A stretch of 64,000 bases of DNA from Narthecium ossifragum (lineage: Eukaryota > Streptophyta > Magnoliopsida > Dioscoreales > Nartheciaceae). Made by a program: the position numbers and the translations under genes. Position 1 is the first letter of the stretch. Each line of letters starts with the position of its first letter. The stretch covers positions 22,551,042-22,615,041 of the forward strand of contig OY986974.1 of NCBI GenBank assembly GCA_963920575.1. Direction: 5' to 3'. This document shows, piece by piece, positions 44,531 through 54,405 of this stretch. A model generated the notes under the pieces. The model had not been told where the DNA came from. It saw only the letters and a program-made list of their open reading frames with translations, and ran no database searches.

Positions 44531-45690
44531 ACTGGACACTCATTGGCTAAATAAGGAATGACAAATAAGGAATTCCTCTTATGAGTGAGGAATTCATATG
44601 CTCATAAGAGGAATTCATATGCTAAGTGAGGAATTCCTTACATAAGTAAGGAATTTTCTCCTTTCTCCCTCTCATACTTGTGTCAGGTGGCATCAAATCC
44701 AAAGGATGATAAGTGAGGAATTCATTTGCCAAGTGAGGAAATCATATGCCAAGTGAGGAAATCATATGTTAAGTAAAGAAATCCTCACGTAAGTAAGAAA
44801 TTTTCTCATTCCTCTTTCTCTTTCTCATACTTGTGTCAGGTGACATTAATAAATGATGGGAGAGGTGACATTAAATAATGACAGATGTGGCATTAAATGA
44901 TGACAGAGACAGAGACTTGGTCAGGGGTATTTTGGCCCTCAATTTATGCATTTCCTCTGCTTTGTCACGAAACACAAAACTGTCCCTCAATTGACACCTG
45001 GTTTTCTGCCACCGATGCACACAACCAGCCGTTGGATCTTGATCGGGGACATTCGATGAAGATTGACGGGGTGGTGGTGGGGACCACATTTCTGTCTCTA
45101 TCTACATTTCTGTCTCTATCTCTGACACTATCTCTCATAGAACAAAAAGGAGTTCTGCATTTAATGCATCATCATTGTACTTGTCTATGGTGTCATATTG
45201 TCACCTGTCAACATTTTTGACTATCTCTCTCCAGGTCACTCACTCACTATCTCTCTCTTTCTCCTCATCTCAACCCTTTCATCATCTCTATCTCGAGGTT
45301 TTGCTTAACAATTCCCTTCTTCCTCCCTCTTCCCGCAATCTCCTTCCCTCACTTTATTATAAAAAGAGGAACAACGCAAACAAACTACTAATGAAAGACT
45401 GCTCCAAACTATCAAAGAAATGCGTAGAAAACTAAAGGAATTCGTCAGATTAAGGGAAAAGCTATAAAAGGTAATTGGGTAATCTTTACATGCCGAGGTG
45501 GAGACAGAGCGATAGAGGTAGAGAACATATTTTAGTAGTATTCCTCAAATAATTCATTCCATTTCTTCGTCACATTGGAATGAGAGAGAGGGAGTGGGGG
45601 AGTGGCAGAGAGAGAAGCGACTGCCGGATGATGTCAGTTGTAAAAAATGATGATGTAAATTTGTAATGCACCATCATCGACTTAGGGAAG
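44531..45690. other. Repeat-rich stretch, no gene seen
   Basis: 44555-44790 is a degenerate array of AAGTGAGGAATTCATATGC units with palindromic GGAATTCC cores. 45080-45240 resembles 39740-39870. Nothing coding is supported. Confidence 0.45.
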
Positions 45691-46275
45691 AGAGGGAGTG
45701 GTGAGGGGAGAGCGACGGAGAGAGCGAGGGAGGAAGAAAGCGAGGGGGCGAGAGTGCGAGAGAGAGCGAGGGAGAAAGAGGGTGGCAGCGGAGAGATATA
45801 GAGGAGGAGAGCGAGGGAGAAAGAGGGTGGCGGCGGAGAGATATAGAGGAGGAGAGCGACGAAGGAAGCGAGCGAGGGAAGGAAGAGAGAGTGTGCCTGA
45901 GAGGGAGGGAGGGAGAAAGCGAGGGAGGAAGAGCGAGAGGGGGCGAGAAAGAGAGAGTGGCTTAGAGCGTAGGAGGCAGCGAGCGAGGGCCGAGAGTGCC
46001 CTTATGTTTGATGAACAACCTTTTCTTCCATACGAATTTATTGGTTTTATCGATGAATTACTTCTAGAATTCACATGGAATCCTTACTTATGCGTATAGG
46101 TATCGCGAGTGGGGAGGGAGCGAGACAGTGCGGCGGAGAGCGATGGAGGGAGAAAGATAAGCTGGGCGAGAGACTAAGGCGGAGAGCAATGGAGAGAGAG
46201 CGAGGGCGAGAGAGTGCGGCGGAGACCGATGGAGGTAGAACGTGAGGGAGGAAGATAGAAGTAGCATAATATTTC
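45691..46275 (+). repeat. GA-rich repeat; 46080-46275 is an uninterrupted copy of the Athila target
   Basis: 45691-45980 contains two ~60-bp tandem units (AGGGTGGCAGCGGAGAGATA). 46080-46275 aligns to 24541-24634 joined to 34743-34850, reading through GAGACTAAGGCGGAGAGCAA where the Athila element lies in the other copy. Confidence 0.8.
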
Positions 46276-46353
46276 TTGGAAGCTGCCAAGGAGTATCATA
46301 ATAATTCTTACAAGTGGACAGATTACTTGTATAATAGGGGTAAATACGTGCAG

Positions 46354-46959
46354 TTATGACCTGCCAATGAAATACAGTGTACAGTAGACAGAAATAGCGG
46401 AGGTCAATATTACACCAATATGGTATGCCTCGCACTTGAGCTTCAATCGATGGTTTTCTTGCTTCCGCCGGGCCACCATGACGTCTCTCTCATCCACTAA
46501 CCTTGTACCAGCGCTCGCGTATGCTCTAGTCAGCTCATCCTCCATCCGATAGAGGATGTCTTCATCATACCAGATGAAGAAGTTGCAGCCACCATGCTCC
46601 TGTAGACGCCAACACAAGTCATGGACAAGGTCAGCAGGGGTAGCTACGGAATTCTTAAACAGTGCGGCGAGAATGGACTAACAGCATCTCACCCATGGTG
46701 TTACACAGGCCAGGTACGTCCTGCCGTCGGTCTGCTCTGTCCGAGTGGTCATTAAGAGGGCCCTTTTACCACACCAGCACTGGCATATCGTGTCCGACCC
46801 CCTCGAGGTTGCGATGGCTCCGCTGCTGAGGTGTGGAGTCGTGATCGATCCTTGCATCCTCGACATGATGCCTTCCGATGACCGTGGCCGGTTTAGTACG
46901 AATTCGGCAGGCGAGCTCGTCGTCTTATTTGCCCCTTCTCGCTCGTGAGTCGTGGCCAT
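46354..46959 (-). CDS. GRF zinc-finger protein with C-terminal membrane segment
   Basis: Two exons, 46959-46693 and 46599-46354, joined by a 93-bp GT-AG intron, give about 170 residues from MATTHEREGANK. The GRF zinc finger spans the junction: CQCWCGKRALLMTTRTEQTD, GRTYLACVTPW, then EHGGCNFFIWYDED, with four cysteines and the FFIW-DE signature. A coiled-coil-like stretch (DERDVMVARRKQENHRLKLK) and a hydrophobic C-terminus (IGVILTSAISVYCTLYFIG) follow, an arrangement common in small plant GRF proteins of unknown role. The start could be Met at 47019. No stop interrupts it, but such genes are often transposon-derived. Confidence 0.62.
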
Positions 46960-48700
46960 TAAATAGTTACTGAGTGGGGCGGGACTCCATGTCCAAAACC
47001 GCTTCAGTGCGCGGGACATGCTTCAAAACCGGTGACGTGACCGGTTTACCGTCATCTTTCTTTAACGCCGTCCAGCGGACGTCGCACGGCAGGTGTCACG
47101 TATAAGCGCTGGGTACTAACACGTGAGAAGAAAACCCTACGTAGCAAACACTCCCAATTGGAGATTCTCTTCCTACTGAATGTGAAGGAATTCGCTTTTC
47201 TTATATACGTTCGGATGCTGGACGGCATCGGGGACAGGTGACCTTCATGAAGATCAGGGAGTCGTCGATGGCGTTGGCCGATCTCGAGGGAAGTCCGAGA
47301 TGGGGCAGGTGATCGAGCGTTGTCGGCCTGGTAAGAGGAGCCTCGGGAAGAGATCAAGTACACAGCGTATCGTTATAAGTAGTAATAATGCCCTCCTAAA
47401 AGAATGGAATCCCATCATAAAACCACGGATTCCTTCATCTCTCCCTTCGCCCTCGCCCTTGCAAACCCTATTCCCTTCCCTCTTCCATTATTTTTTCCCA
47501 CCTGCAATCGTCTCCGCTGCGTTACATCTTCCAGCCGACCTCCACCCCCCTTCCATAAATCCTCGATTTGTATTAGACGAATACTTTGTAGAATTACCTT
47601 AAAATGATCGAGTTTTGCGTAGCAGTGACAGAAGGAACATGCAAAAATCATCGATCGACGACTCATTAGTGACTACAAAGTCAAAAGTTCCCAGAACTTA
47701 GGGAAAACTTATTTACATCACCTTGTAAAAGACTTTATTAGTAGATTAAAGGTTTTTACTTCGGAGGTCGAACCTCCCTTATCACATCCCACATCTGTTC
47801 TAACACTCCGAAGTGCAGATTCTCTTCGTACTAAACGTGAAGGAAACTGCAAAGTTTCCTAATATGCGTCCGGACACTGGACGGCATCGGGGACAGGTGA
47901 GCTTCGTGAAGATCGGGGCGTCGTCGATGGCGTTGGCCGATCTCGAGGGGAGTCCGAGATGGGGCAGGTCATCGAGCGTCATCGGCTTGGTGAGAGGAGC
48001 CTCGGGAAGAGACAAAGTACACAGCGTATGGTTATAAGCACTAATAATTCCCTCCTAAACGAATGGAATCCGTTGCTTTGGGAAGGATACCATCAACAAG
48101 TAGCACGGATTCCTTCATCGCCCTCTCCGCCCTCGGCCTTGCAAACGAGGAGAGAGAGATGATGGGGGGGAGGGTGGGCCCTCTCAGCAGGTACATCGAG
48201 TGGAGGAATAGATGGGGGATCGGATATTACAAGGTATTTCTTCAAATATTTGAGGCATTTCTTTACATATGACCAGGCATTACGTAAATAATATTACGGG
48301 GGAGCATGTCAAGCGTCCGGCACGACGGGCCTGCCATCGCCTTCTCCACCGGCTCGCTAGCCACAGCCTCACGCCGCCGGCTCGCCAGCCTTCCCCTCTC
48401 TCCTCTATCCTCTTACAAGAGTGCCGTGTCAGACGGCATTTAAAGCGGAGAGAGAAACACGGTGGGAGAGTGCCAAGCCAAACCGATGACGTGACGAGGG
48501 GCACTTTGGTCTCAGGTTTGGGGATTCGGCCTGATTTGTAAACAAAGACGAAAGTGTCCCTCAATTAACAAATCAAAAGATAAGTGAATTTAAAAAAAAA
48601 TTATTCCAAAACATAGCACTACAAAACCCATCTGAAGGACTTGCACACATTAAGCAGCATTTCAGCAGTCATGTCACGTAAACATGGTGTCGCTGGAAAA
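46960..48700. repeat. Intergenic stretch with a ~660-bp-spaced direct duplication
   Basis: 47158-47450 and 47816-48140 are about 85-90% alike by eye: GATTCTCTTCCTACT, GGACGGCATCGGGGACAGGTGA and GCGTTGGCCGATCTCGAGGG recur in order. Frames are not conserved between copies, so it is likely a non-coding duplication, possibly promoter DNA. Nothing else is recognised. Confidence 0.55.
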
Positions 48701-48705
48701 ACAGT

Positions 48706-48825
48706 TCAAATTCCAATTCGTTTGCTTATCAAATTCCAATTCGTTTGCTTATCAAATTCCAATGGCCGATGAGCTTGACATCTTATTGGTTCAAATAAAG
48801 ACATTATGGATGAGGTAGTCGACTA
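48706..48825. repeat. 23-bp tandem repeat followed by a duplicate of 49497-49560
   Basis: CAAATTCCAATTCGTTTGCT plus TAT is repeated two and a half times. It leads into CAAATTCCAATGGCCGATGA, which matches CAAATTCCAATGGTCGATGA at 49498. Both copies keep an open frame (MADELDILLVQIKTL and MVDELDVLLDQIKTL) and can also fold (CCAATG/CATTGG and TCTTA/TAAGA pairs at 49500-49556). Whether peptide or RNA is maintained cannot be decided. Confidence 0.5.
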
Positions 48826-49692
48826 GCTGCTTGCTATCATTGAATTACCTTGATTTTCTATAGCTGGATCTCAAGAAGTTTAGCCTTTGGATAATCCTCC
48901 TTTGAATCTTCAAGATGTTTAACTATTGATCTGAACCTATAACATTTTTCTTTCTCAACTTTCTCATGGTATTTCCCTGATGTCCCATAAATTAAAACAT
49001 GTCTGCAAGTATCCCAAGCTTGCTCAAATCACATCCGCTTTATTTAATGAGACATTTAATCTCATACGTGGATATCTGCATGTCTTGTTACATTACTAGC
49101 GAGTAAATTTATATGCCTGGGCTGCATCATCAGCAATTACATGGATGACATAGCTCAAAAATTTTCATGTCAATTAACCTTCATATCATGGACCTAATAC
49201 TGGGATCGTTAAAGAAATTTTCACTGAATCTATGATCCACATCTCTTTTACCACGTTACATTACTTTGTGTAGCACCAACAAAGGAAGAGATAGTGTCTT
49301 CTGCCCATGTCCTGACGATCAAACAGTACATAAGCTAACATCTTGAATGATCTTCTCATCTCAAAATCAATCACATCATCGAAGTGCCACAACCTAAAAC
49401 AAATTGGGGGGTTTAGAGGGGAAAAAAACTCATAAGACACATTGATCAGCAACTAAGGGAGTGATCACAAGTCAAAACCAATATCCATACACCTGATCAA
49501 ATTCCAATGGTCGATGAGCTTGACGTCTTATTAGATCAAATTAAGACATTGGATAGCCAAATGAATCAAAGACAAACCAGAGACTCAGCATCAAAATATC
49601 CAAAACAAAAACCTAATAGAAACAACATTATCGGAAAAACCTGTAATAGCCTAAAACATCGAAGGAAGCCATTTAAGGAAGCAATTGCAGTA

Positions 49693-49812
49693 GCCTCAGA
49701 CATCCAAGGAAGGGCTGAGCATCAATGGCTCTCAAGCCCGGGAAGGCGAAAGCACTCAGGCGGCAACTGCGAATGTTATGAGAAACAAGCCTTAGATTTT
49801 GTCACCATGGGC
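49693..49812 (-). ncRNA. U14: U14 C/D-box snoRNA, copy 2
   Basis: On the minus strand: terminal GCC stem, box C as ATGGTGA (degenerate), domain A AACATTCGCAGT complementary to the 5' part of 18S rRNA, domain B CCTTCCTTGGATGT complementary to 18S ACATCCAAGGAAGG, box D CTGA and closing GGC. Domains A and B and box D agree with copy 1. The box C change (GATGA to GGTGA) may weaken assembly, so it could be a decaying copy. Confidence 0.8.
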
Positions 49813-49924
49813 AAAGGATAAGCTAATCTCCAAAATAAAACAGTAAAAAAAACTACACAATAAACATCCAATAACGATAACACATCTATCGAGCTTAAAC
49901 TCGCCTAGCTATTTCAATCAAGAA

Positions 49925-50027
49925 AAGATCAGATTCCTGGCTTGATTTCTTTCCAAAAGAGGAGAGAATTCGACAAAGCGCACATTTTGTTCATCGTCGA
50001 TCATGTGGGGAAAGGATCATCCAATGT
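49925..50027 (-). ncRNA. Candidate C/D-box snoRNA, copy 2 (target unknown)
   Basis: Aligned with 50364-50464. Box D is TCTGA preceded by AAGCCAGGAA. The box C position reads TGGATGA rather than GTGATGA. The internal block CGACGATGAA (possible C') and ATGTGCGCTT are kept. Likely a paralogue, possibly non-functional. Confidence 0.5.
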
Positions 50028-50142
50028 TTATAAACTAATCGTAGAAAGCAAATGTAAACTCAGGCAAGCTAAAAAATTCTAGATCAACATATTGTAAACA
50101 AAAACCTAAAAGAAAAATTTGTACGAGAAACCCATTGTGTTA

Positions 50143-50260
50143 GCCTCAGACATCCAAGGAAGGAAGGCATCAAAGGCTCTCAAGCCCGGCGAGGCGAAAG
50201 CACTCAGGCGGCCACTGCGAATGTTTTGAGAAACAAGCCTTTAGTCTTATCATCATAGGC
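50143..50260 (-). ncRNA. U14: U14 C/D-box snoRNA, copy 1
   Basis: On the minus strand: GCCT stem, box C ATGATGA (50250-50256), domain A AACATTCGCAGT (50214-50225) that pairs with 18S rRNA ACTGCGAATG, an internal CGCCTGAG, domain B CCTTCCTTGGATGT (50150-50163) that pairs with 18S ACATCCAAGGAAGG, box D CTGA (50146-50149) and closing AGGC. Both domains and the TGGATGTCTGA end are diagnostic of U14 from yeast to animals. It is needed for 18S processing and guides 2'-O-methylation at the C five bases upstream of box D pairing. Confidence 0.92.
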
Positions 50261-50363
50261 ATATGTTACGGGGATCTCCAAAAACGTTACAAAAAACTAC
50301 CAAAAAACTAGGAAAAAACCTCAAATCAAGACGAAAAAGTTATCGAGTTAAAATAAATAAAAA

Positions 50364-50464
50364 AGGATCAGAATCCTGGCTTGATTTCTCCCCGAATAGG
50401 AGAGAATTAGACGAAGCGCACATTAAATTCATCGTCGATCACGTGGGGAAAGGATCATCACTTC
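50364..50464 (-). ncRNA. Candidate C/D-box snoRNA, copy 1 (target unknown)
   Basis: On the minus strand box C GTGATGA (50455-50461) follows GGA, and box D CTGA (50368-50371) is followed by TCC, giving a short terminal stem. CGATGAA could be C'. The guide region next to box D reads AAATCAAGCCAGGATT. It is conserved in a second copy and alternates with U14, which supports a snoRNA. I do not recognise its rRNA or snRNA target. Confidence 0.6.
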
Positions 50465-50748
50465 CCAAAAAAAACCGAACAAAACCATTCAAACACCGCA
50501 GAATAATCGTAAAATCAAACCCTAACATAAAGAATAGCCTAAGATCCAAAATCTGCCCACATCTGGCGATGAATCTGAACATTAGAGGTGCCAGGGCCAT
50601 CGTAGACACAGACAAGGGACCAAATATGGCGTCGCACTCGTACACGGCGGACACAAGATCAGAACTCGCCGGCAATCAGTTTCCCGACGCGGTGAAAGAA
50701 AAAAACCTAACCCTAAGCCTAACCAACAATAGCGAAGGACGAAAACGC

Positions 50749-50850
50749 AAACCCTAGCTTTCTAAAACACGGCATCAAAAGAAGGATATGAGAAAGCGGC
50801 GACCCACGGGTATTTATAGAGATTGGCCGAGGAGAAGGGCGAAACCCTAG
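50749..50850 (-). promoter_or_regulatory. Core promoter of the snoRNA cluster: TATA box and telo-boxes
   Basis: A minus-strand TCTATAAATACCC lies at 50808-50820. Telo-box motifs AAACCCTAG (plus strand) occur at 50749-50757 and 50842-50850, flanking it. Telo-boxes are typical of plant ribosomal-protein and snoRNA gene promoters. Confidence 0.65.
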
Positions 50851-51237
50851 AATCTTCTATAAGATGAAGATGGACGGCTGGCGGGAGTCGGCCAAAGTAT
50901 AGTGTTAATGGGTCTGGTCGGACCAGAGATCATATCCGGATGAGATTTAAGCATCTATTAGTGCAAAATTTACCTCTCAGAACCCCTCTTCTGTTACAAA
51001 CCATATGACTATAAAACGAGGCCAAATCATGATGTCATACAGCAACTAAAAAGAAAAAGGTTTTAGCACATCAAGGATCAAAGCTAATCTATATCTATTT
51101 CTTGAGAGATGAGGTATCTACAAGAGAACAGAGTGGAGTTACATAACAAGATACAACAACCTATGCACACAAACTAGAAAGAACAATGAAAAAATGGAGA
51201 TGCAGCAACAACCAAATAACAACAATGTAGCAGTTAA
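50851..51237. other. Intergenic between bHLH 3' end and the snoRNA promoter
   Basis: AT-rich, no feature recognised. It should hold the bHLH 3' UTR. Confidence 0.4.
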
Positions 51238-52161
51238 TTATATCGACTCTTTCTCGTCACTTGCATCTGTTCTTCCAATCGATTCGACGAACCGGCTGAC
51301 GTCTCTGGAGATCGCTGGATTCGACTTAATCTCACTGTCCTCTGCCAGAACCACCATTGCTTGCTTGGGAACCAAACACCTTGCTTCACTGTAGAGCTTC
51401 TCTTGAATCGTTAGAGAAGTCAGCAGCAATTGCATGTTTTCCTCAACTTGAACACATGATCCCCTGGTCTCTCCCTGTAAGCATAAAACTATGAGTCTTT
51501 ATGTTCAAAGATTAATGTGACTATAGTTTGATGAAAGTTAAATGTTTACCTCAATGGAGGCTAGGATTCCAAGAATGCCAACTTGGGCTTGGAGGAACTT
51601 GACATACTTGTAGGCAGCTTGGAACATCTCAGCAGTGTTCATCTTATTGCCGCCGGGAATCAGCCGGCCGAGCTCCTGCGTCTTCTCGCTAATTCTCTTC
51701 CGCCGCTCCCTGGCCGCCACGCTCTGTGCTGAGAGGCAGCCATTGCTCCTTCTCTTATCGCAGTTGCTCGTCGCGGAGAAGCCCGGCGGCGGCGGCGGAG
51801 GGACTACAAACTCTGCTAAGAACTCAGGCTTGGTGCAATAACTTGATATCATCAGCGGTGCAGCTGTAGGCGGCTCAAACACGAGATCAGAGGAATGATA
51901 GAGGTCGCCGCAGCTCCGCGGGCGTTTCGGGCAGTGGTAGACGTCGAATGCGTCGGAGGGAGGGAACTGGTCCGGTGCAAGATAGAGGGAGGGTTGGCTG
52001 AATGAAGTGAAAAGAGTGGAGGAGTCTGTCTCACCGGAGTAGAGGAGAGTGTCCGGTGGATCGAAGAGGCAGTCGAGAGGGAGCTGAGGAGCGTCGAGTG
52101 GTTCGCAGAAGCCGAGCAGTGCCTCGGCGACCTCCGATTGCTGCTCTTGAAACAGCACCAT
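51238..52161 (-). CDS. bHLH transcription factor (bHLH52/53-like)
   Basis: Two exons, 52161-51550 and 51474-51238, with a 75-bp GT-AG intron, encode 282 residues. The bHLH domain spans about residues 143-195: [38 protein letters not shown] and [14 protein letters not shown], closest by eye to Arabidopsis bHLH52/53. In the basic region the usual His5-Glu9-Arg13 is Gln-Ala-Arg, so canonical E-box contacts are altered, as in other VIII-group factors. A Pro6 run sits at 121-126. The C-terminus ([20 protein letters not shown]) is helical. No disabling change is visible. It is divergent from the snoRNA promoter's orientation only by ~400 bp, both on minus. Confidence 0.9.
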
Positions 52162-52747
52162 GTCTGCATTCAGTTAAGCTACGAAGATGGTCAAGAGAAC
52201 AAAGACAAGTAAACTTCTCCAATTAACGGTAAGGCAAACCCCCCGCGCCGGCGAATGCGGGATTCGGGGGGCTGGTAACTTCCACGTTATAGCACAAGAT
52301 TCGGGGGGGAGGGGTGGTAACTGCTCCGACTTCTGTGGGTGGTTGTGGGTGTCGACAATAAGCATAACGGGGAGTTGTCGGCTGCGAGTGATCCCGGCGG
52401 GCTGATGTCGGCGTCGAGAGTAGCGGTTGGGGAGCCGCCGCGACCTGAATCGTAGGCAGATGTCTTGGGACGGAGCTTGTGAGGCTGTCGTCGCAGACGG
52501 ACGCGCGGTCGGCGTGAACGACGACCTGGAGGTTGTCGAGGTGGAAGCAGAGGTCTGGAAAGGAAGGTCGGAGGTGGCCCATGGCGGAGTTGGTCGAGGC
52601 CAGCGACTGGGGAGCTTGGAGACTGGTTGGCCCGTGGCGGAGGCAGGCGGCTGGGGTAGATCCGAGAAGGGCCGGGCAACTGTCGAATATGTCATGTGAT
52701 ATTTTCAAATAATAATCCAAGAGTTATAACCTAATTGAAACAAATAC
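52162..52747. other. bHLH upstream region, no further gene supported
   Basis: GC-rich with overlapping frames on both strands (for example Pro/Ser-rich minus frames at 52174-52720) that match no family I know. Part is presumably bHLH promoter and 5' UTR. Confidence 0.4.
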
Positions 52748-54405
52748 TAAGGGTGCGTTTGGCAAACCTGAATCTGATGAATTAGCTGAATGAGGAATAT
52801 GTGGAATTAGCTGAATGGGGAATGAGCTGAATCTGGTGATTCTGTGGATTTTGGTTCTGTTGTTTGATTGGTCTATATGGGATGAGCTGAATCTGGTGAT
52901 TCTGGCGTTTGACTTGTCTATTATGAATGAGCTGAATCTGCTAATTTTGTGGATTCTAGTGTTTGATTTATAAATCTCTGAATTGGAACCAAGTGAATTT
53001 TGACAGCATGTTAATAATAAAACTTTAAGTTTTCTTCAAATTAAGACATGTTTTTCATTATAATAATAACAATACCCACGAGATATGATTGATCGAAATT
53101 ATTAAAAATTCAGGTCAAATTAATTCTTTGAATGCATCTAATCATGTAAAATGATTGATCGAAATTATTAAAAATTCAGGTATAATTTAAGTTATAATAT
53201 ATTAAATGATTTTATAAATTAAATTACATCAAATATTTGCTTTCAAAAATACTCAATATTGGTCTCATAACGAAGATATCGATGATATCTTTCCAATGAG
53301 ACTAATTTCATAAAGTTTCAACATGTATATTTAAAGTTATGATAAATATAGCTATTTTAAATATCAATGGGATAAAATGATCATTAAAGCAAATCTCAAA
53401 TTCGGATCCGCGGATGCACAGCGGCGGCTTCCGCCGAACGGCGTCCGCTCGAATCGCCGCGATTCCGAATTTTTGGAATCCGACAAGCGCTGATTCCAAA
53501 AGACAAAAGTGAGCCAAACATGAGGATGAGCTGAATGGGGAATCCGCTCATTCCTCATTCCATCTAATTCACCTCATACCCTGCTATCCAAACACACCCT
53601 GGCCCTGTTTGGCGAGCAGTGTATGAGAGGGATTAGTTAGATAAGTGAATGGGCGGATTCCGGATTCAGTTAATCCAGCTGTTTGGTTTGCAATAGGTCC
53701 CGAAATCCGAAATGAATCCGATAATTCTAATTCAAGATTTGAGGTATCGCGGCATTCCGTGAGATCGACCGAATGCCGCGGATGGAATGTGACGCGGATC
53801 AGCTGATTTCGTTTTTAAGCTTTCTCTAAATGACATTTTTATCCCCTTGATATTTAAAAGGGCTATATTTATCATAACTTTAAATATACATGTTGAAACT
53901 TTATGAAATTAGTCTCATTGGAAAGATATCATCGATATCTTCGTTATGAGACCAATATTGAGTATTTTTGAAAGCAAATATTTGATGCAATTTAATTTAT
54001 AAAATCATTTAATATATTATAACTTAAATTATACCTGAATTTTCAATAATTTCAATCAATCATTTTACATGATTAGATGCATTCAAAGAATTAATTTGAT
54101 CTAAATTTTCAATAATTTCCATCAATCATATCTCGTGGGTATTGTTATTATTATAATGAAAAACATGTCTTAATTTGAAGAAAATTTAAAGTTTTATTAT
54201 TAATTTGAACAAAATTAGCAGATTCAACTCATCCATAATAGACAAGCCAAACGTCAGAATCAACAGATTCAGCTCATCCCATACAGACCAACCAAACAAT
54301 AGAACCAAAATTCACGGAATCACCAGATTCAGCTCATTCCCCATTCAGCTAATTCCACAGATTCCTCATTCAGCTAATTCATCAGATTCAGGTTTGCCAA
54401 ACGCA
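52748..54405. mobile_element. Two MITEs of one family, tail to tail (fold-back, ~1.65 kb)
   Basis: The left copy starts AGGGTGCGTTTGGCAAAC at 52748 and ends TCCAAACACACCCT at 53599. The right copy starts CCCTGTTTGGCGAGCAG near 53603 and ends GTTTGCCAAACGC near 54405. 52751-53380 is the reverse complement of about 53820-54403, including GAATCTGATGAATTAGCTGA and ATCGATGATATCTTTCC. Each copy has GTTTGG-type terminal inverted repeats. No clean TSD was found. The pair can form one long hairpin. Confidence 0.8.

Larger units (their letters stand above)
49480..50820 (-). other. snoRNA polycistron (transcription unit)
   Basis: Read on the minus strand, a TATA box near 50815 and two telo-boxes precede an alternating array: candidate C/D snoRNA (50364-50464), U14 (50143-50260), candidate copy 2 (49925-50027) and U14 copy 2 (49693-49812). 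The two snoRNA pairs are a tandem duplication with about 440-450 bp offset. Plant U14 genes are known to lie in polycistronic clusters. The open frames on the plus strand here (49507-49821, 50263-50757) are antisense to the snoRNAs. Confidence 0.75.

Noticed and set aside
50263..50757. 164-residue plus-strand frame
   Set aside because: It runs antisense through the snoRNA unit and its promoter, is Lys/Asn-rich by composition, and matches no family.
51538..51552. bHLH ending at IEVNI without splicing
   Set aside because: GAG is followed by GTAAAC and a good acceptor 75 bp downstream restores a helical C-terminus typical of the subfamily.
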